Assembly: GCA_046705285.1 (NCBI GenBank)
Contig: JBJKQK010000211.1
Span: 8,292-72,291 of the forward strand
Origin: SCRD01 sp046705285
GTDB taxonomy: Bacteria > Acidobacteriota > Terriglobia > UBA7540
Direction of reading: 5' to 3'
Length of the DNA stretch: 64,000 bases
The position numbers and the translations under genes are program-made. The notes under the pieces are model-generated. The model was not told the origin of the DNA. It saw only the letters and a list, made by a program, of their open reading frames with translations, and did not search any database. Shown here piece by piece: positions 53,254 through 62,690 of the stretch (position 1 is the first letter of the stretch; every line of letters begins with the position of its first letter).

Positions 53254-54573
53254 ATGGAACCAAAGCGCAGGGTTGCGACTGAGATTGTCGAACGTTTGCG
53301 GGCCTCGGGCTTTGCCGCCTATCTTGTGGGTGGCTGCGTGCGTGACATCGTGATGGAGCGCGAACCGAAGGACTACGACGTGGCAACGGCGGCTACTCCC
53401 GCACAGGTGGTTGAGATGTTTCCGGGTAGTCTGACAGTGGGCGTGCAGTTTGGCGTAGTGATCGTTCCGCGACAGGAAGGCAATGTCGAAGTCGCAACTT
53501 TCAGGAGCGACGGTCGCTATGCGGACGGGCGCCATCCTGTCCGTATCGAGTATGCGAAATCAGCTGAGGAGGACGTGCGGCGGCGGGACTTCACCATCAA
53601 TGGCCTGCTTTACGATCCGCTCGAAGAGAAGGTGATCGATTTCGTGGGAGGCAAGGCGGATATTCGCGCCGGGAAAATTCGCACCATCGGTGACCCTCTG
53701 CAGCGTTTCAGCGAGGACCGGCTGCGCATGCTGCGCGCCGTCCGCTTTGCCGCCCGGTTCAACTTTGAACTGGATCCCGCCGCCGCGGAGGCGATCCGGG
53801 AGTTGGCGGGAGAAATCCGCCTGGTGAGCGCCGAACGCATTCGGGACGAAATTCTGAAGATTCTCACTGAGGGTCATGCACGGCGCGGATTTGAACTGCT
53901 GGACAACACCGGCCTTCTGGAGCAAGTGTTACCAGAGGTTAAAGCGATGCAGGGTGTGGAGCAGCCTCCGGAATTTCATCCCGAAGGCGACGTCTGGACA
54001 CACACCCTGATGATGCTCGAAGGGCTCCGTACACCAACACCAACGCTTGCCCTCGGAGTGCTGTTGCACGACGTTGGAAAACCTCGAACCTTCGCTGTCC
54101 GCGAGCGCATTCGATTTGATAACCACGTCGAGGTGGGAGCAAAAATGGCGGAAGAAATCTGCAACCGGCTCCGTCTCTCGTCGCGCGAAATCGAGCAAGT
54201 CGTCGCCCTGGTTCGTCATCACCTGCGATTCAAAGACTTTCCGCGGATGAAGCGATCGACACAGATCCGCTTCCTACGAATGGATAGGTTTTCGGAACAT
54301 CTGGAACTACATCGGTTGGATTGTCTGGCGAGCCACGGAAACCTGGACAACTACGAGATTGCCAGCCAGACGCTGGCTCACATTCCAGCGCACGAGATCA
54401 AATCACCCCGCCTCCTCAATGGAAACGACCTCATCCACGAGGGGTACACGCCCGGCCCAATTTTTAAACAGATCCTCCGAGCTGTGGAAGATGCACAGCT
54501 GGAGGGTGACATTCGTACTTCACAAGATGCACTTCACCTCGTGCGCGAGCGATTTCCTCTTCCCCACCCCTAG
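53254..54573 (+). CDS. cca: CCA-adding tRNA nucleotidyltransferase / poly(A) polymerase family, with HD domain
   Basis: This 439-residue protein has a head with LVGGCVRD (residues 24-31) and the KDYDVAT catalytic aspartates (D40, D42), the RRRDFTING strand, the RLRMLRAVRFAARF motif and an HD domain with LHDVGKP. That architecture is shared by bacterial class II CCA enzymes and related A-adding or poly(A) enzymes, and the exact activity is not resolved by motif alone. The one tRNA gene in the window already encodes CCA, so the enzyme may act in repair. ATG 53254 has AAGGGAAG just upstream. Confidence 0.93.
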   Translation: MEPKRRVATEIVERLRASGFAAYLVGGCVRDIVMEREPKDYDVATAATPAQVVEMFPGSLTVGVQFGVVIVPRQEGNVEVATFRSDGRYADGRHPVRIEYAKSAEEDVRRRDFTINGLLYDPLEEKVIDFVGGKADIRAGKIRTIGDPLQRFSEDRLRMLRAVRFAARFNFELDPAAAEAIRELAGEIRLVSAERIRDEILKILTEGHARRGFELLDNTGLLEQVLPEVKAMQGVEQPPEFHPEGDVWTHTLMMLEGLRTPTPTLALGVLLHDVGKPRTFAVRERIRFDNHVEVGAKMAEEICNRLRLSSREIEQVVALVRHHLRFKDFPRMKRSTQIRFLRMDRFSEHLELHRLDCLASHGNLDNYEIASQTLAHIPAHEIKSPRLLNGNDLIHEGYTPGPIFKQILRAVEDAQLEGDIRTSQDALHLVRERFPLPHP

Positions 54574-54714
54574 TCACTTTCCAAACGGCACGAAGGCAAA
54601 GAAGTAAATCACACCGCCGAAAGCGGCACACAGAACAATGAACAGGCCCACCTTCACCCACAACAGCTTTCTGTCTTCCGCGGTGGGTTTTTCTTCATTG
54701 ATCATCTGGAACAT
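54574..54714 (-). CDS. 46-residue single-span membrane protein
   Basis: A short gene on the minus strand starts at the ATG at 54712-54714 with AAGGAGGG just upstream and ends right beside the cca stop. The product begins MFQMINEEKPTAEDRK and then has one hydrophobic span (VGLFIVLCAAFGGVIYFFAF) ending PFGK. That is a charged head, one helix and a short basic tail, typical of small bacterial membrane peptides. Strong ribosome site, good composition and exact 3' juxtaposition to cca support it. Function unknown. Confidence 0.75.
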   Translation of the reverse strand: MFQMINEEKPTAEDRKLLWVKVGLFIVLCAAFGGVIYFFAFVPFGK

Positions 54715-54925
54715 GGGACCCTCCTTCTCCCGTCAAATCAGCAAACGGAATCGATTGACAGCGAGAGTACTATCTTGGCCCTATGGTTCGGTCAGAAGAG
54801 TAGCAAGCAGCTTGTGCTGCCGGCGTTTCACACCGGGAACTTGTTTCCGAACCGGCGTATCGCAACCCGATCTCTGTGCCTCCTGCTACTACTTTAGACC
54901 TTCGGTTTCAAAAGTCAAGGTGACA

Positions 54926-55072
54926 ATGCAACAGCAATTTGAAAGTATTTTGCAGCCCGCCAAGAACTCATTTCCAAGCTTAGGTTCCATTAATAGGCAA
55001 TGGACCGAGACAGAAGAAAGCAAGCCTGATCCGGAATCGATCCAGCGGCTTCTCACAGAGCTAAATAACTAA
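54926..55072 (+). CDS. Possible 48-residue soluble protein
   Basis: ATG 54926 follows AAGGTGA and opens a 48-codon frame (QQQFESILQPAKNSFPSL, then SKPDPESIQRLLTELNN). It is acidic, with no membrane or known domain. Six bases after its stop the next open frame begins, so the two could be one unit. I do not recognise it. Confidence 0.4.
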   Translation: MQQQFESILQPAKNSFPSLGSINRQWTETEESKPDPESIQRLLTELNN

Positions 55073-55078
55073 GGGCAA

Positions 55079-55579
55079 ATGAGTTGGTCGAAAATTGGAA
55101 AGATCTTACAGGCAGTTGTTCTGCTGGCTTCTCGCTATGCCGGGAAGCCGAAGCTCGTCGCTATGGCTTGTGATGATACGAAGAGAGCAAGGCGCCTGGC
55201 TGGCACCTTCGGCGCGAGTGCCCGCGGCATATCCCTATCGACGATGGCCACTGCCGGCGCGAGTGCCCGCGGCATATCCCTATCGACGATGGCCACTGCC
55301 TTGCAAACGGCCAGTCGCGAATTTTCTGAGCCTCCAAGCCCAGGATTGAAGAAAATGATCACCAGTGGCAAGCTCGACAAGCTGAAAACCATCCAGCGGG
55401 CTTGCCTTATGAGCCGGATTCAAAGAGCCCTGTGCCGATACGCACGGCGTGCGATGAGATGTGAGTGGACCGCTGAATTGCAGCGGGAGTGGTCCAGCCG
55501 TGTAAATTCTTCCTACCTGCCGAAATCTGGTCTTCTCCCTTTTCCTATTCGATTTCAATTGAGGCCCGTAATCAACTGA
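55079..55579 (+). CDS. Possible basic protein with an internal 15-residue tandem repeat
   Basis: This 166-codon open frame starts at ATG 55079, with GGG only as ribosome site. The N-terminal 40 residues (SWSKIGKILQAVVLLASR) look helical. A 45-base in-frame duplication gives GASARGISLSTMATA twice. Because 45 is a multiple of three, it does not discriminate between strands, and a minus-strand frame also stays open across it. The C-terminal half is basic and irregular. I cannot place it, and it may not be coding. Confidence 0.3.
   Translation: MSWSKIGKILQAVVLLASRYAGKPKLVAMACDDTKRARRLAGTFGASARGISLSTMATAGASARGISLSTMATALQTASREFSEPPSPGLKKMITSGKLDKLKTIQRACLMSRIQRALCRYARRAMRCEWTAELQREWSSRVNSSYLPKSGLLPFPIRFQLRPVIN
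55211..55300. repeat. Perfect 45-bp tandem duplication
   Basis: The unit at 55211-55255 is repeated exactly at 55256-55300, beginning GGCGCGAGTGCCCGC and ending GGCCACTGCC. Identical copies suggest a recent replication-slippage event. It preserves reading frame in both directions. Confidence 0.9.
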
Positions 55580-55837
55580 AAATGCCATGGTTGCCAGTAC
55601 GCAACTATGGCATAACGCTTGCTACAGTAGATAGCAGCGCTTTCTCGCAGCACTTGGTGAGGAGCGACTCTAATGATCATGAGGCTGCTGAAGAGCCAGC
55701 GTGCAACACCATGCCCCAAACGCAGCAGGCAAAGGAGTATCTTGCCCTCAAGCGGCTCAGGAAAACCCGAACCATTGATTTTGCAGAGCCGACAATCGCA
55801 TGGAGATTTTTCTGCGGCCCATTAGTGAGATTAAACC

Positions 55838-56785
55838 ATGACCGAGAACCAAACCGAGAACAACACTAACTCTGAAGAGTCCCGGCGATCGATCAACCCG
55901 CTCTGGGTGGCGGTGGTCGTCTTCCTATGCCTCGCAGCTGTTGCTGTGGGATTCATCGTGCAGCAGCAAAAGGTGGCAAGCCAACTGTCCACGCGCAATC
56001 AGGAGTTGAAGGCGTCATTGACGCAGACAAAAGGCCAGCTTCAATCGCTTTCGTCGGAATTGAATGCCCTGCAAACGAAGCAGGCGGAACAAGCAGAACG
56101 TGAACGGGTAGAAAAGACTGCTCGCCATGAAGCTGCGCTCAGGCGGGAACGCATGTATCGCCGTTCGGCTGCAAAAAAGAAGGTAGTTAAAAAGGACGAT
56201 CCGCGATGGAAACAGGTGCAGGCCGAGCTTGCCGCGCACCAGAGGGCCATCGACTCAACCCAGCAGGACCTTGAAAAGACCCGGTCGGAGCTGCAGAGCA
56301 ACCTGGATTCGACGCGGAACGAACTGAGCGGTTCAATTGCCAAAACTCACGCTGAGCTGATCGAACTGGAAAAGAAGGGCGAACGCAGCTATTACGAGTT
56401 CGACATGTTCAAGGCAAAGCGCTTCCATCGCGTGGGACCGATCGAGGTGTCGCTCCGGAAGACCAACGCCAAGCACCAGTTCTGCAATCTTCGCGTGATC
56501 GTCAATGACCGGGTGCTGACGAAGAAGCACATTAACATCTATGAGCCGGTGGTCTTTTACACAGAGGAAAACGGACAACCGGTACAGCTTGTTATTAACC
56601 GTATCAGCAAAAACCACATGCACGGATACGTAAGCGCGCCGAAGTATCAGGGAAGCAAGATGTCCGCGGCAAATGCCAGCGCCGGCGCCAGTGCAGCCTC
56701 GGGAACGAATGCAAACGGAACCGGAGCGGTCGCTGTTCAACCCACAGTCGTTGACTTGCGTCACAGGCCCTCGGCTGTGAACTAG
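55838..56785 (+). CDS. Membrane-anchored coiled-coil protein of unknown function
   Basis: This 315-residue protein has one membrane helix near the N-terminus (LWVAVVVFLCLAAVAVGFIV) and then a long coiled coil (QQQKVASQLSTRNQELKASL through IAKTHAELIELEKKG, about residues 45-190). A globular C-terminal domain (FHRVGPIEVSLRKTNAKHQF, then HINIYEPVVFYTEENGQPVQ) and an Ala/Asn-rich low-complexity tail follow. Topology suggests a coiled coil and a beta-rich head on the outer side of the membrane, as in envelope tethers. I do not recognise the family. It stands alone on the plus strand. Confidence 0.75.
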   Translation: MTENQTENNTNSEESRRSINPLWVAVVVFLCLAAVAVGFIVQQQKVASQLSTRNQELKASLTQTKGQLQSLSSELNALQTKQAEQAERERVEKTARHEAALRRERMYRRSAAKKKVVKKDDPRWKQVQAELAAHQRAIDSTQQDLEKTRSELQSNLDSTRNELSGSIAKTHAELIELEKKGERSYYEFDMFKAKRFHRVGPIEVSLRKTNAKHQFCNLRVIVNDRVLTKKHINIYEPVVFYTEENGQPVQLVINRISKNHMHGYVSAPKYQGSKMSAANASAGASAASGTNANGTGAVAVQPTVVDLRHRPSAVN

Positions 56786-57360
56786 CAGATGACGCATGAG
56801 CCAGGCAACCATGTGGAGAAAGAAGTGACGAAATGGTTGAGTCATGGCAGGTGTCTATAACTGACTAATCCCCCTCGGGTTTCGTCTGTCGGGAGGCAGC
56901 GAGCAACGGTAGGCGTGAGCTTGTACCCCGCCATCTGACGGCAGTAGCTTCTGAGGAAGATTGACCTCGCAGCGGCGAAGATTCCAGGATCACCTCTGTG
57001 AGGACGTTGCACAGTGAGCCCACGGCAGCTCACTTTACTAATCAGTTACTTGACGCCTTGCTATTGCGCCCTCTCGCCCAAAAATGTTACGAGAGTAGAG
57101 GGTGAGGGTGATATCCGACCTGCCGTCCGGGTATCAGGAGAACATTGACAAACTGGCCTTGGCCGGCCGTTACCGCAAGGGGTGCAAGGCAGCTCTTTGC
57201 TAAGGCTGAGCCATCCACAAGCTGCCAGGGTCCTTGTTTTGGCTCCGGTAATGCTGAGTTCAACCGCGATGGAGTAGACACCGGAGAGCACGCGCGGGAA
57301 GATTCATAACCTAAGGCAACAGATCGGAACGATCACCTTGCTCAAACGGGAGAGACAACG
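56786..57360. other. Intergenic region
   Basis: This 575-base region lies between the coiled-coil protein and the DUF4382 lipoprotein, both plus. It includes several open frames on the minus strand with poor composition and no start signals, and I do not call any of them. GGAGAGA ahead of the lipoprotein ATG (57361) is its ribosome site. Confidence 0.4.
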
Positions 57361-58836
57361 ATGAAAAAGAGCGGAATTTACACCTATAAGATGTTGGCGC
57401 TTTCATTGGTTTTATCAGCGGCGGTTGTCGCGATGGTCAGTTGCGGCGGAAACAATACTCCGACATCCGCAACGACCGGAACTGTAAACTTAAGCATGAC
57501 CGACCCTGGCACGTGTACCAGTGAATTCAAGAACGTTTATGTGACGGTCACCAAGGTAACGGCGAATATCAATGCCAGCGCAGGATCCAACGACAGCGGT
57601 TGGCAAACCATTGTGGATCTGACCAAGGCTCCCATGCAGATTGATCTGCTCAGTCTGAACCCGACAAACACCTGCCTGCTGAAGCAACTGGGCTCAGACA
57701 CCTCTCTGCCGGCAGGCAAATACCAGCAAATCCGGCTCTACCTGCTGTCGAACAGCACGCCCAATACTGGCTCCGCATGCGGAACCGGCAACGGCTGGAA
57801 TTGCGTAGTAACGCAAAGCGGCCAGACCGTGGAACTTCAGCTTCCGAGCGAAGTGCAGACCGGCCTCAAGATTCCTTCTCCAAACATTATGAGTGGAGGA
57901 TTCACAGTTACCGCTGGGCAGAGTGTTGACCTCAACCTCGATTTTCAAAGCTGCGCGTCTATTGTTCCCGCAGGGAGCAGCGGAAAGTATTTGCTGAAGC
58001 CGGTTCTATTTGCCGGCGAAGTCAGCCCGAACATGAACTCAATCAGTGGGCAGGTGGTTGTGGGCGATGCCAACGGCCAGCCCCTCCTTACCTCCGGCCA
58101 GCCAACGCCGATCGCCGGGGCAACCGTGCTCTTCGAGCAGCCCACCAATAATCTTGAGACCGTTATGGAGTCTGCGACTACCGACCAGAACGGCAACTTC
58201 TTCCTCTGCCCGCTTCCTGGCAGTAACTACGACATCGCGGTGACCGCTCAGACGAGTGGAAACTCGGGGACGACAACCTATAATCCCACAGTTGCATTCA
58301 ACGTTCCGCTCGGAACCAAACTGAGCCAGTTACCTCTTGTGCCGGAGACGGTGAGTGCGGCGTCAACTGGAGGAGCTGCCACCATCGCCGGGCAGGTGGA
58401 TACGTCTCCGACGACCACAAGCGGTGAAAGCGTCACGCTAACCCCGACGATGTCCATTACTCCGACGGGCGGATCTGCGACCGACGTCGCCATCCCTGTC
58501 TTTGCTGTGAATGGCAGTGCGGTGCTGGCCAGTGGTCAGCCTCCCAGCGTACAAACAACATCGTCCCCTTCGCCCAGCACGCCGGCCTGCTCCTCCGGCG
58601 CAGATTGCTATAACTTCTCACTGACGGTCCCGGCCAGCAGCCCCAATGTTGGGACCTTCAGTAATGGCGCGATTACATACGGAGTGCAGAGCTCCAGCAA
58701 CGTCAGCTATGGCCTGACAGCATCTGCGCCAGACGCCTGCACGACAACTGGGAGCGACACAGCCAGTTCGCTTGTTGTCAAGCCGGATAACACAACCAAT
58801 GTGACGCCAAATCTGGCGTTGTCAGGTTGCCAATAG
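57361..58836 (+). CDS. DUF4382 lipoprotein
   Basis: This 491-residue secreted lipoprotein has leader ALSLVLSAAVVAMVSCGG with the lipid-bearing Cys about residue 29. The mature N-half carries the DUF4382 pattern: GTVNLSMTDPGTCTSEFKNV, IDLLSL, LPAGKYQQIRLYL and VTAGQSVDLNLDF. The second half (from about residue 225) is a Thr/Ser/Gly-rich region with ISGQVVVGDANGQPL, a carboxypeptidase-regulatory-like fold, and long Ser/Thr/Pro linkers. It is probably displayed on the outer membrane. Function of the family is unknown. Confidence 0.88.
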   Translation: MKKSGIYTYKMLALSLVLSAAVVAMVSCGGNNTPTSATTGTVNLSMTDPGTCTSEFKNVYVTVTKVTANINASAGSNDSGWQTIVDLTKAPMQIDLLSLNPTNTCLLKQLGSDTSLPAGKYQQIRLYLLSNSTPNTGSACGTGNGWNCVVTQSGQTVELQLPSEVQTGLKIPSPNIMSGGFTVTAGQSVDLNLDFQSCASIVPAGSSGKYLLKPVLFAGEVSPNMNSISGQVVVGDANGQPLLTSGQPTPIAGATVLFEQPTNNLETVMESATTDQNGNFFLCPLPGSNYDIAVTAQTSGNSGTTTYNPTVAFNVPLGTKLSQLPLVPETVSAASTGGAATIAGQVDTSPTTTSGESVTLTPTMSITPTGGSATDVAIPVFAVNGSAVLASGQPPSVQTTSSPSPSTPACSSGADCYNFSLTVPASSPNVGTFSNGAITYGVQSSSNVSYGLTASAPDACTTTGSDTASSLVVKPDNTTNVTPNLALSGCQ

Positions 58837-59121
58837 GTCATCGGAGGCTCTGTAACGGCTCGGTCGCAGGGTGAGAAGCGGTGTATGGCAAGACAAGCGC
58901 CACTTCTCATTCTCGCCGGGCGAAGCTGCTCTGGGCTTGCTTCTCTACAGCCGCGCTGGGTAAAAGCCTGGCGCTTCAGCCATCGGATCATTCGCAGAAC
59001 CCTTCGACCGTATCAGGAGAAAAAGTTCGGCGTGAGGACGGCAACTTACTCCTCACTCCGAATTGCTTTCAGGCGATTTTGGGTGGTCGGGTCCTGACAG
59101 GAAACCCGTTTCTTCCCCCGC

Positions 59122-59898
59122 TTATTCAACCTGGAACTGCGGCCTTTTCAGTAAAGCCTGTGCGGAAGCCGGGACCTGCGGCGTGCAGCCTGCATCGCTC
59201 GAGCGAAGTTGGAAATCGGCAAAGTCTCCTGTCTCGTCAAACGATCCCAAGCCAACCTGGCCACAGCTAAAATGATGGTCAACCACGGAGAACAGGGGTT
59301 TCTTTTGAACGTCTGAGTAAACCTGAATCAAACCGGTGCGGGCATTTCGAACCACGCGAATGGTGTGCCAATGAGTATCGGGAAGAGCCGGCTGAGCATG
59401 AAGGCCGGCGATCCGCCTGCGCGGCCCGCCATCAACGATGAAGATGCCGTTGTGGACCGGCTGAAAAGTCCCGCGGTCTCGAGACACGTGAGCGTAATAG
59501 AAGTGCAGCGTGTCGACGTAGTTGAAGACGATGATCATTGACCGGCCTTCGCGGCGCGTCCTGACGCTGAGATCAAAGCTGCCCACATTCACATTCTTCA
59601 GCCGCGCAAATTGCAGCGGGCGGCGGGGGACGCCGGGCTCACCCGGACGCAGCATGTGCAGATAATAGTGGCCGTTTTCCGTCCTGCTGACCCAGTCGCG
59701 GGCATGCGGAAATTCCCACTCGCTCAGTTCCTTCGGGCTGAAGCTGCAATGGATGTTCAACTTGTGCAGGGCGGCGAGCGCTGTGTTTGAGTGACCAAGG
59801 GCTAGGGCGGTGAGGCCCACCCCGAGAAAAGCCGCCAGCACAACCTGTGACCACCGCGCGCGGCGCTCTGTTCGCTTTGGGATTTCATTAGGTTCCAT
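59122..59898 (-). CDS. Secreted concanavalin-like beta-sandwich protein
   Basis: This 258-residue protein has a signal/anchor (VVLAAFLGVGLTALALGHS). The rest is beta-rich and has the features of a LamG or DUF1080-type jelly roll: YYLHMLRPGEPG, NVNVGSFDLSVRTRREGRSM, DTHWHTIRVVRNARTGLIQV and a GQVGLGSFDETGDFADFQL end strand. That last motif is typical for these folds (GxVGLGTxDxxGxFDDVxL). It may bind or cleave glycans, though I see no catalytic pair. It is the upstream gene on its strand, with no operon partner. Confidence 0.75.
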   Translation of the reverse strand: MEPNEIPKRTERRARWSQVVLAAFLGVGLTALALGHSNTALAALHKLNIHCSFSPKELSEWEFPHARDWVSRTENGHYYLHMLRPGEPGVPRRPLQFARLKNVNVGSFDLSVRTRREGRSMIIVFNYVDTLHFYYAHVSRDRGTFQPVHNGIFIVDGGPRRRIAGLHAQPALPDTHWHTIRVVRNARTGLIQVYSDVQKKPLFSVVDHHFSCGQVGLGSFDETGDFADFQLRSSDAGCTPQVPASAQALLKRPQFQVE

Positions 59899-60060
59899 TG
59901 CTTAACGCCTCCGTCTTTTTCTTCGCGCCTTCGGATTCGCGGCCCACTCGCTGCCCGGAGCGGCCACCGTCTCACGCGCTGTGAGCCTTGTCCGCCCTGA
60001 AGCGCCCCTGCCAATTCCTTCTTAGCTAATTCCTGCAGCGATCCGGGAAACCCTAAGACA

Positions 60061-60147
60061 TGGTGCCGAAGAGAGGACTCGAACCTCCACGCCCTGACGG
60101 GCACTACACCCTGAATGTAGCGCGTCTGCCAATTCCGCCACTTCGGC
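60061..60147 (-). tRNA. tRNA-Leu (anticodon CAG)
   Basis: The minus strand reads GCCGAAG ... CTTCGGC as the acceptor stem with the discriminator A and an encoded CCA (60061-60063). The anticodon loop is TTCAGGG, giving CAG, between stems CTACA and TGTAG. A long variable arm (TGCCCGTCAGGGCGT) marks a class II tRNA and the T-loop TTCGAGT is standard. The total is 87 nt. Confidence 0.97.
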
Positions 60148-60404
60148 GCAAGCTATCGCGGGGGCCACCACAGATCAGCACCCTCCAGCAAAGCGAAGGC
60201 TGATTGCAGCGGCAGGTTTCATGTTGCCATTGGCCTGAAATCGTGTCAAGCAGCACAAAGCGCCTGGAAGACATTCCGCAAGGCAACATCCCGGTCTTCC
60301 CATTCCGCTGTCCACCTTCCCGGCCAAGACCTCAACACGCTGCACCGCCCGGGACCCAATGCGGATCTGTTCACCTCCCGATGCTCTTTTGCGGCCGATT
60401 GGCA

Positions 60405-60926
60405 TCAGCGGAAGGCAATCAACCGGACCAACAGAATAACTCCTCCCAGCAGTTTTGCGCCGTCGAGACCTGTAAACATTGCATGCAGTTTCCAGAATCG
60501 CTGGTAGCCGGGCGGTGGAGGCGTGCGCGGCAGGAAGTCGATGTTGCGTCCCAGCGAAATGATCTGCGGCATCACTCCCAGCGTCAGGATGATCACGATG
60601 AAGAGCATGACGGCGGCAATCGCCGGGTTCAAAGTGTCCCGTGGAGTCCTCCAGGCCAGCAGGATGAGGAGAATTGTTCCGAGCACAAGTTGTCCCCAGC
60701 CGTAGGCGCGGAAATAAGTACGATTGATTTCTGAGGCGAGGTAGCGCAGAACCTCGCGTGTCTGCCCGGCGTCCATACTCTCGACGTCGTGGCTGAGTTC
60801 CGGCGGAGGCGATTTCAGCACTTCGTCCACGGTTCGAAAACTTCGGGTGGCCGCGAACCACATGAAGAGGGTCCATCCGACCCAAAGGCTGAGAACCGCG
60901 ACGGCCATTCCCTGAATTCGTGTCAT
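60405..60926 (-). CDS. Four-helix membrane protein, possibly DUF4149-like
   Basis: I chose ATG 60924-60926, giving 173 residues; an upstream reading would add about 85 residues of poor quality. Four hydrophobic helices are visible (AVAVLSLWVGWTLFMWFAA, LVLGTILLILLAW, AAVMLFIVIILTLG and a C-terminal AKLLGGVILLVRLI). The intervening loop PPPELSHDVESMDAG is charged. Layout resembles DUF4149 membrane proteins, from memory only. It is divergent from thiI and downstream lies tRNA-Leu on the same strand. Confidence 0.65.
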   Translation of the reverse strand: MTRIQGMAVAVLSLWVGWTLFMWFAATRSFRTVDEVLKSPPPELSHDVESMDAGQTREVLRYLASEINRTYFRAYGWGQLVLGTILLILLAWRTPRDTLNPAIAAVMLFIVIILTLGVMPQIISLGRNIDFLPRTPPPPGYQRFWKLHAMFTGLDGAKLLGGVILLVRLIAFR

Positions 60927-61347
60927 CTCAGTCAACTCGCTTTCCCGGGGACCAAGCCACATTGCCTTCAGGTCCGGTACAAGGCCAAAGTGCTGCCCCG
61001 GAACGACTTTGCGCCTGCCATATACCGCCAAGAAGCATACTACAGCGGCTGGCAAGCGCAAACCCTGAAGTATGGGGCGGCATCGGGTCCGGATTCCTTC
61101 CGAAGTCACGGCCGGACTTGGATGGCCCGACGCCCGGGCAACGCGGCACGTGTCCAGGGAGGTCACGGTTCCTTGCCGCATTCTGAGATTGCGGATATCC
61201 TAGGTTTATTCGGTGATCCGCGACTTTTGTCAGTTCAGATTGCAGGCCATCACTATGGGTTGCAGCGGCCTGAAGCTCCGCGTATCGATCACCGGAGGGA
61301 GGATTCGAAGTTTGGCTGAGCAGGTTTCTCTTGAGCACGGGACCGAC
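60927..61347. other. Intergenic region between divergent genes, upstream of thiI
   Basis: This 421-base region lies between the four-helix membrane protein and the chosen thiI start. GGAGGGAGG near 61295 could serve an alternative TTG start of thiI at 61312, so part of it may be coding. No repeat or riboswitch-like structure was recognised. Confidence 0.4.
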
Positions 61348-62658
61348 ATGGCGCAGCGCGCGGCAAAACGCGTGCTGATCCTGCATTACCACGAGATCTG
61401 GCTGAAAGGTGGAAACAAGCGATTTTTCCTCAGCCGGCTGATTGCGGCCATCAAGCGCAGCCTGGAAGACCTGTCGTCCCACCCGCTCGAAATTGTGGCC
61501 GACCGGCTGCTGGTCGACGTCCCGGACGAGAGCCTGTTGTCCCCGATGGTGGAGCGGTTGCAGAGGGTCTTCGGCCTTGCCTACATCGGCGTCGCGTGGG
61601 AGATTGCCGGTGGAAGGCCGGAACTTGCCCGCTGCGCCTGCCGGATGATGGAAGAAATCAATCCTCGAAGCTTTGCCGTACGCGCCAAAATCGCCGACCG
61701 CAGTCTTGGCGCCGGCTCGATGGAAATTGAGCGCGAACTCGGGCGCGAGATCCTGACAGCCTTGCGGGCGAAAGGCACCGGGGTTCGCGTGAATCTGGAT
61801 GAGCCCGAAGTGACCTGCCAGGTGGAAGTGATTCCTGGCAGAGTGCTGGTCTATGCTGAGCGCGCCGAGGGGCCCGGCGGGCTGCCGGCGGCAACCGGAG
61901 GGAGGCTGGTGATGTTGCTTTCCGGCGGTTTTGATTCCGGCGTGGCGGCCTACAAGATGATGCGGCGCGGCTCCCACCTTACTTTTGTGCATTTTTACGG
62001 GAGCCCTTCGCCGGCAAGTGGGCCATCGAGCGCAATTGCCGAGCGCATGGTGCGAGTGTTGACGCCTTATCAGTTTTCCTCCCGACTTTACGTGATTCCG
62101 TTCGATTCGGTGCAACGGCAGATTGTGGCGGGCGCTCCCGAATCGCTGAGGGTTCTGTTATACAGGCGCATGATGGCTCGCATCGGCCGCGAGGTTTGCC
62201 GGGTAGAACACGCGCTGGGACTGGTGACCGGCGACAGCGTTTCGCAAGTGGCGTCACAAACCCTTCATAATCTGGCCTCTGTCGACCGGGGAATTGATCT
62301 GCCGATCTATCGGCCGCTGGCCGGAGACGATAAGGAAGAAATCCTCCGACTGGCGCGCCGCATTGGGACCTACGAGATCTCCTGCGAGCCGTTCGAGGAT
62401 TGCTGCCCGCGTTTTATGCCGCGGTCGCCGGCCATTTTCTCGACACCCGAGCAGCTCGACCGGGCCGAGCAGGGTCTCGATATCGGCGCGCTGGTCACCA
62501 TGGGGCTGGAAGGGGCGCGCGCGGTCGAGTTCAAATACGAGCGGGGGCAGATTGCCGCGCGGGAGGGGTTGCCGCGGCGATTTGCGAAGTTCCTCGATCA
62601 CCGTAAGGCTCTGACGGCCGGACCCGCCAATTCTGGCGGCACTGCCCAGGAATCCTGA
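61348..62658 (+). CDS. thiI: tRNA 4-thiouridine synthase
   Basis: This 436-residue protein has an N-terminal ferredoxin-like part beginning with HYHEIWLKGGNKR, a THUMP domain, and the PP-loop LLSGGFDSGVAA (SGGFDS at residues 192-197). It adenylates U8 of tRNA for thiolation and may also feed thiazole synthesis. The C-terminal rhodanese domain of E. coli ThiI is absent, as in Bacillus; sulfur is then delivered by a separate desulfurase. ATG 61348 is preferred; TTG 61312 is possible. A hairpin with a T-run follows 11 bases after the stop. Confidence 0.94.
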   Translation: MAQRAAKRVLILHYHEIWLKGGNKRFFLSRLIAAIKRSLEDLSSHPLEIVADRLLVDVPDESLLSPMVERLQRVFGLAYIGVAWEIAGGRPELARCACRMMEEINPRSFAVRAKIADRSLGAGSMEIERELGREILTALRAKGTGVRVNLDEPEVTCQVEVIPGRVLVYAERAEGPGGLPAATGGRLVMLLSGGFDSGVAAYKMMRRGSHLTFVHFYGSPSPASGPSSAIAERMVRVLTPYQFSSRLYVIPFDSVQRQIVAGAPESLRVLLYRRMMARIGREVCRVEHALGLVTGDSVSQVASQTLHNLASVDRGIDLPIYRPLAGDDKEEILRLARRIGTYEISCEPFEDCCPRFMPRSPAIFSTPEQLDRAEQGLDIGALVTMGLEGARAVEFKYERGQIAAREGLPRRFAKFLDHRKALTAGPANSGGTAQES

Positions 62659-62668
62659 TGCCAACCGT

Positions 62669-62690
62669 GCCTGCCTGGCAGGGTTTTTGG
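62669..62690 (+). terminator. Intrinsic terminator candidate after thiI
   Basis: CCTGC (62670-62674), loop CTG and GCAGG (62678-62682) form a 5-bp stem followed by G and five T (62684-62688). It lies 11 bases past the thiI stop. The stem is short, so efficiency may be modest. Confidence 0.5.

Noticed and set aside
57061..57291. Minus-strand open frame upstream of the DUF4382 gene
   Set aside because: No start signal, irregular composition and no family similarity.
60061..60147. tRNA-Leu as an integration site
   Set aside because: The gene is intact, and no integrase or repeated 3' end is present on either side.
60928..62115. A minus-strand open frame of about 395 codons opposite thiI
   Set aside because: The plus strand encodes ThiI with full motifs; the antisense product is basic, low in hydrophobics and has no start signal.
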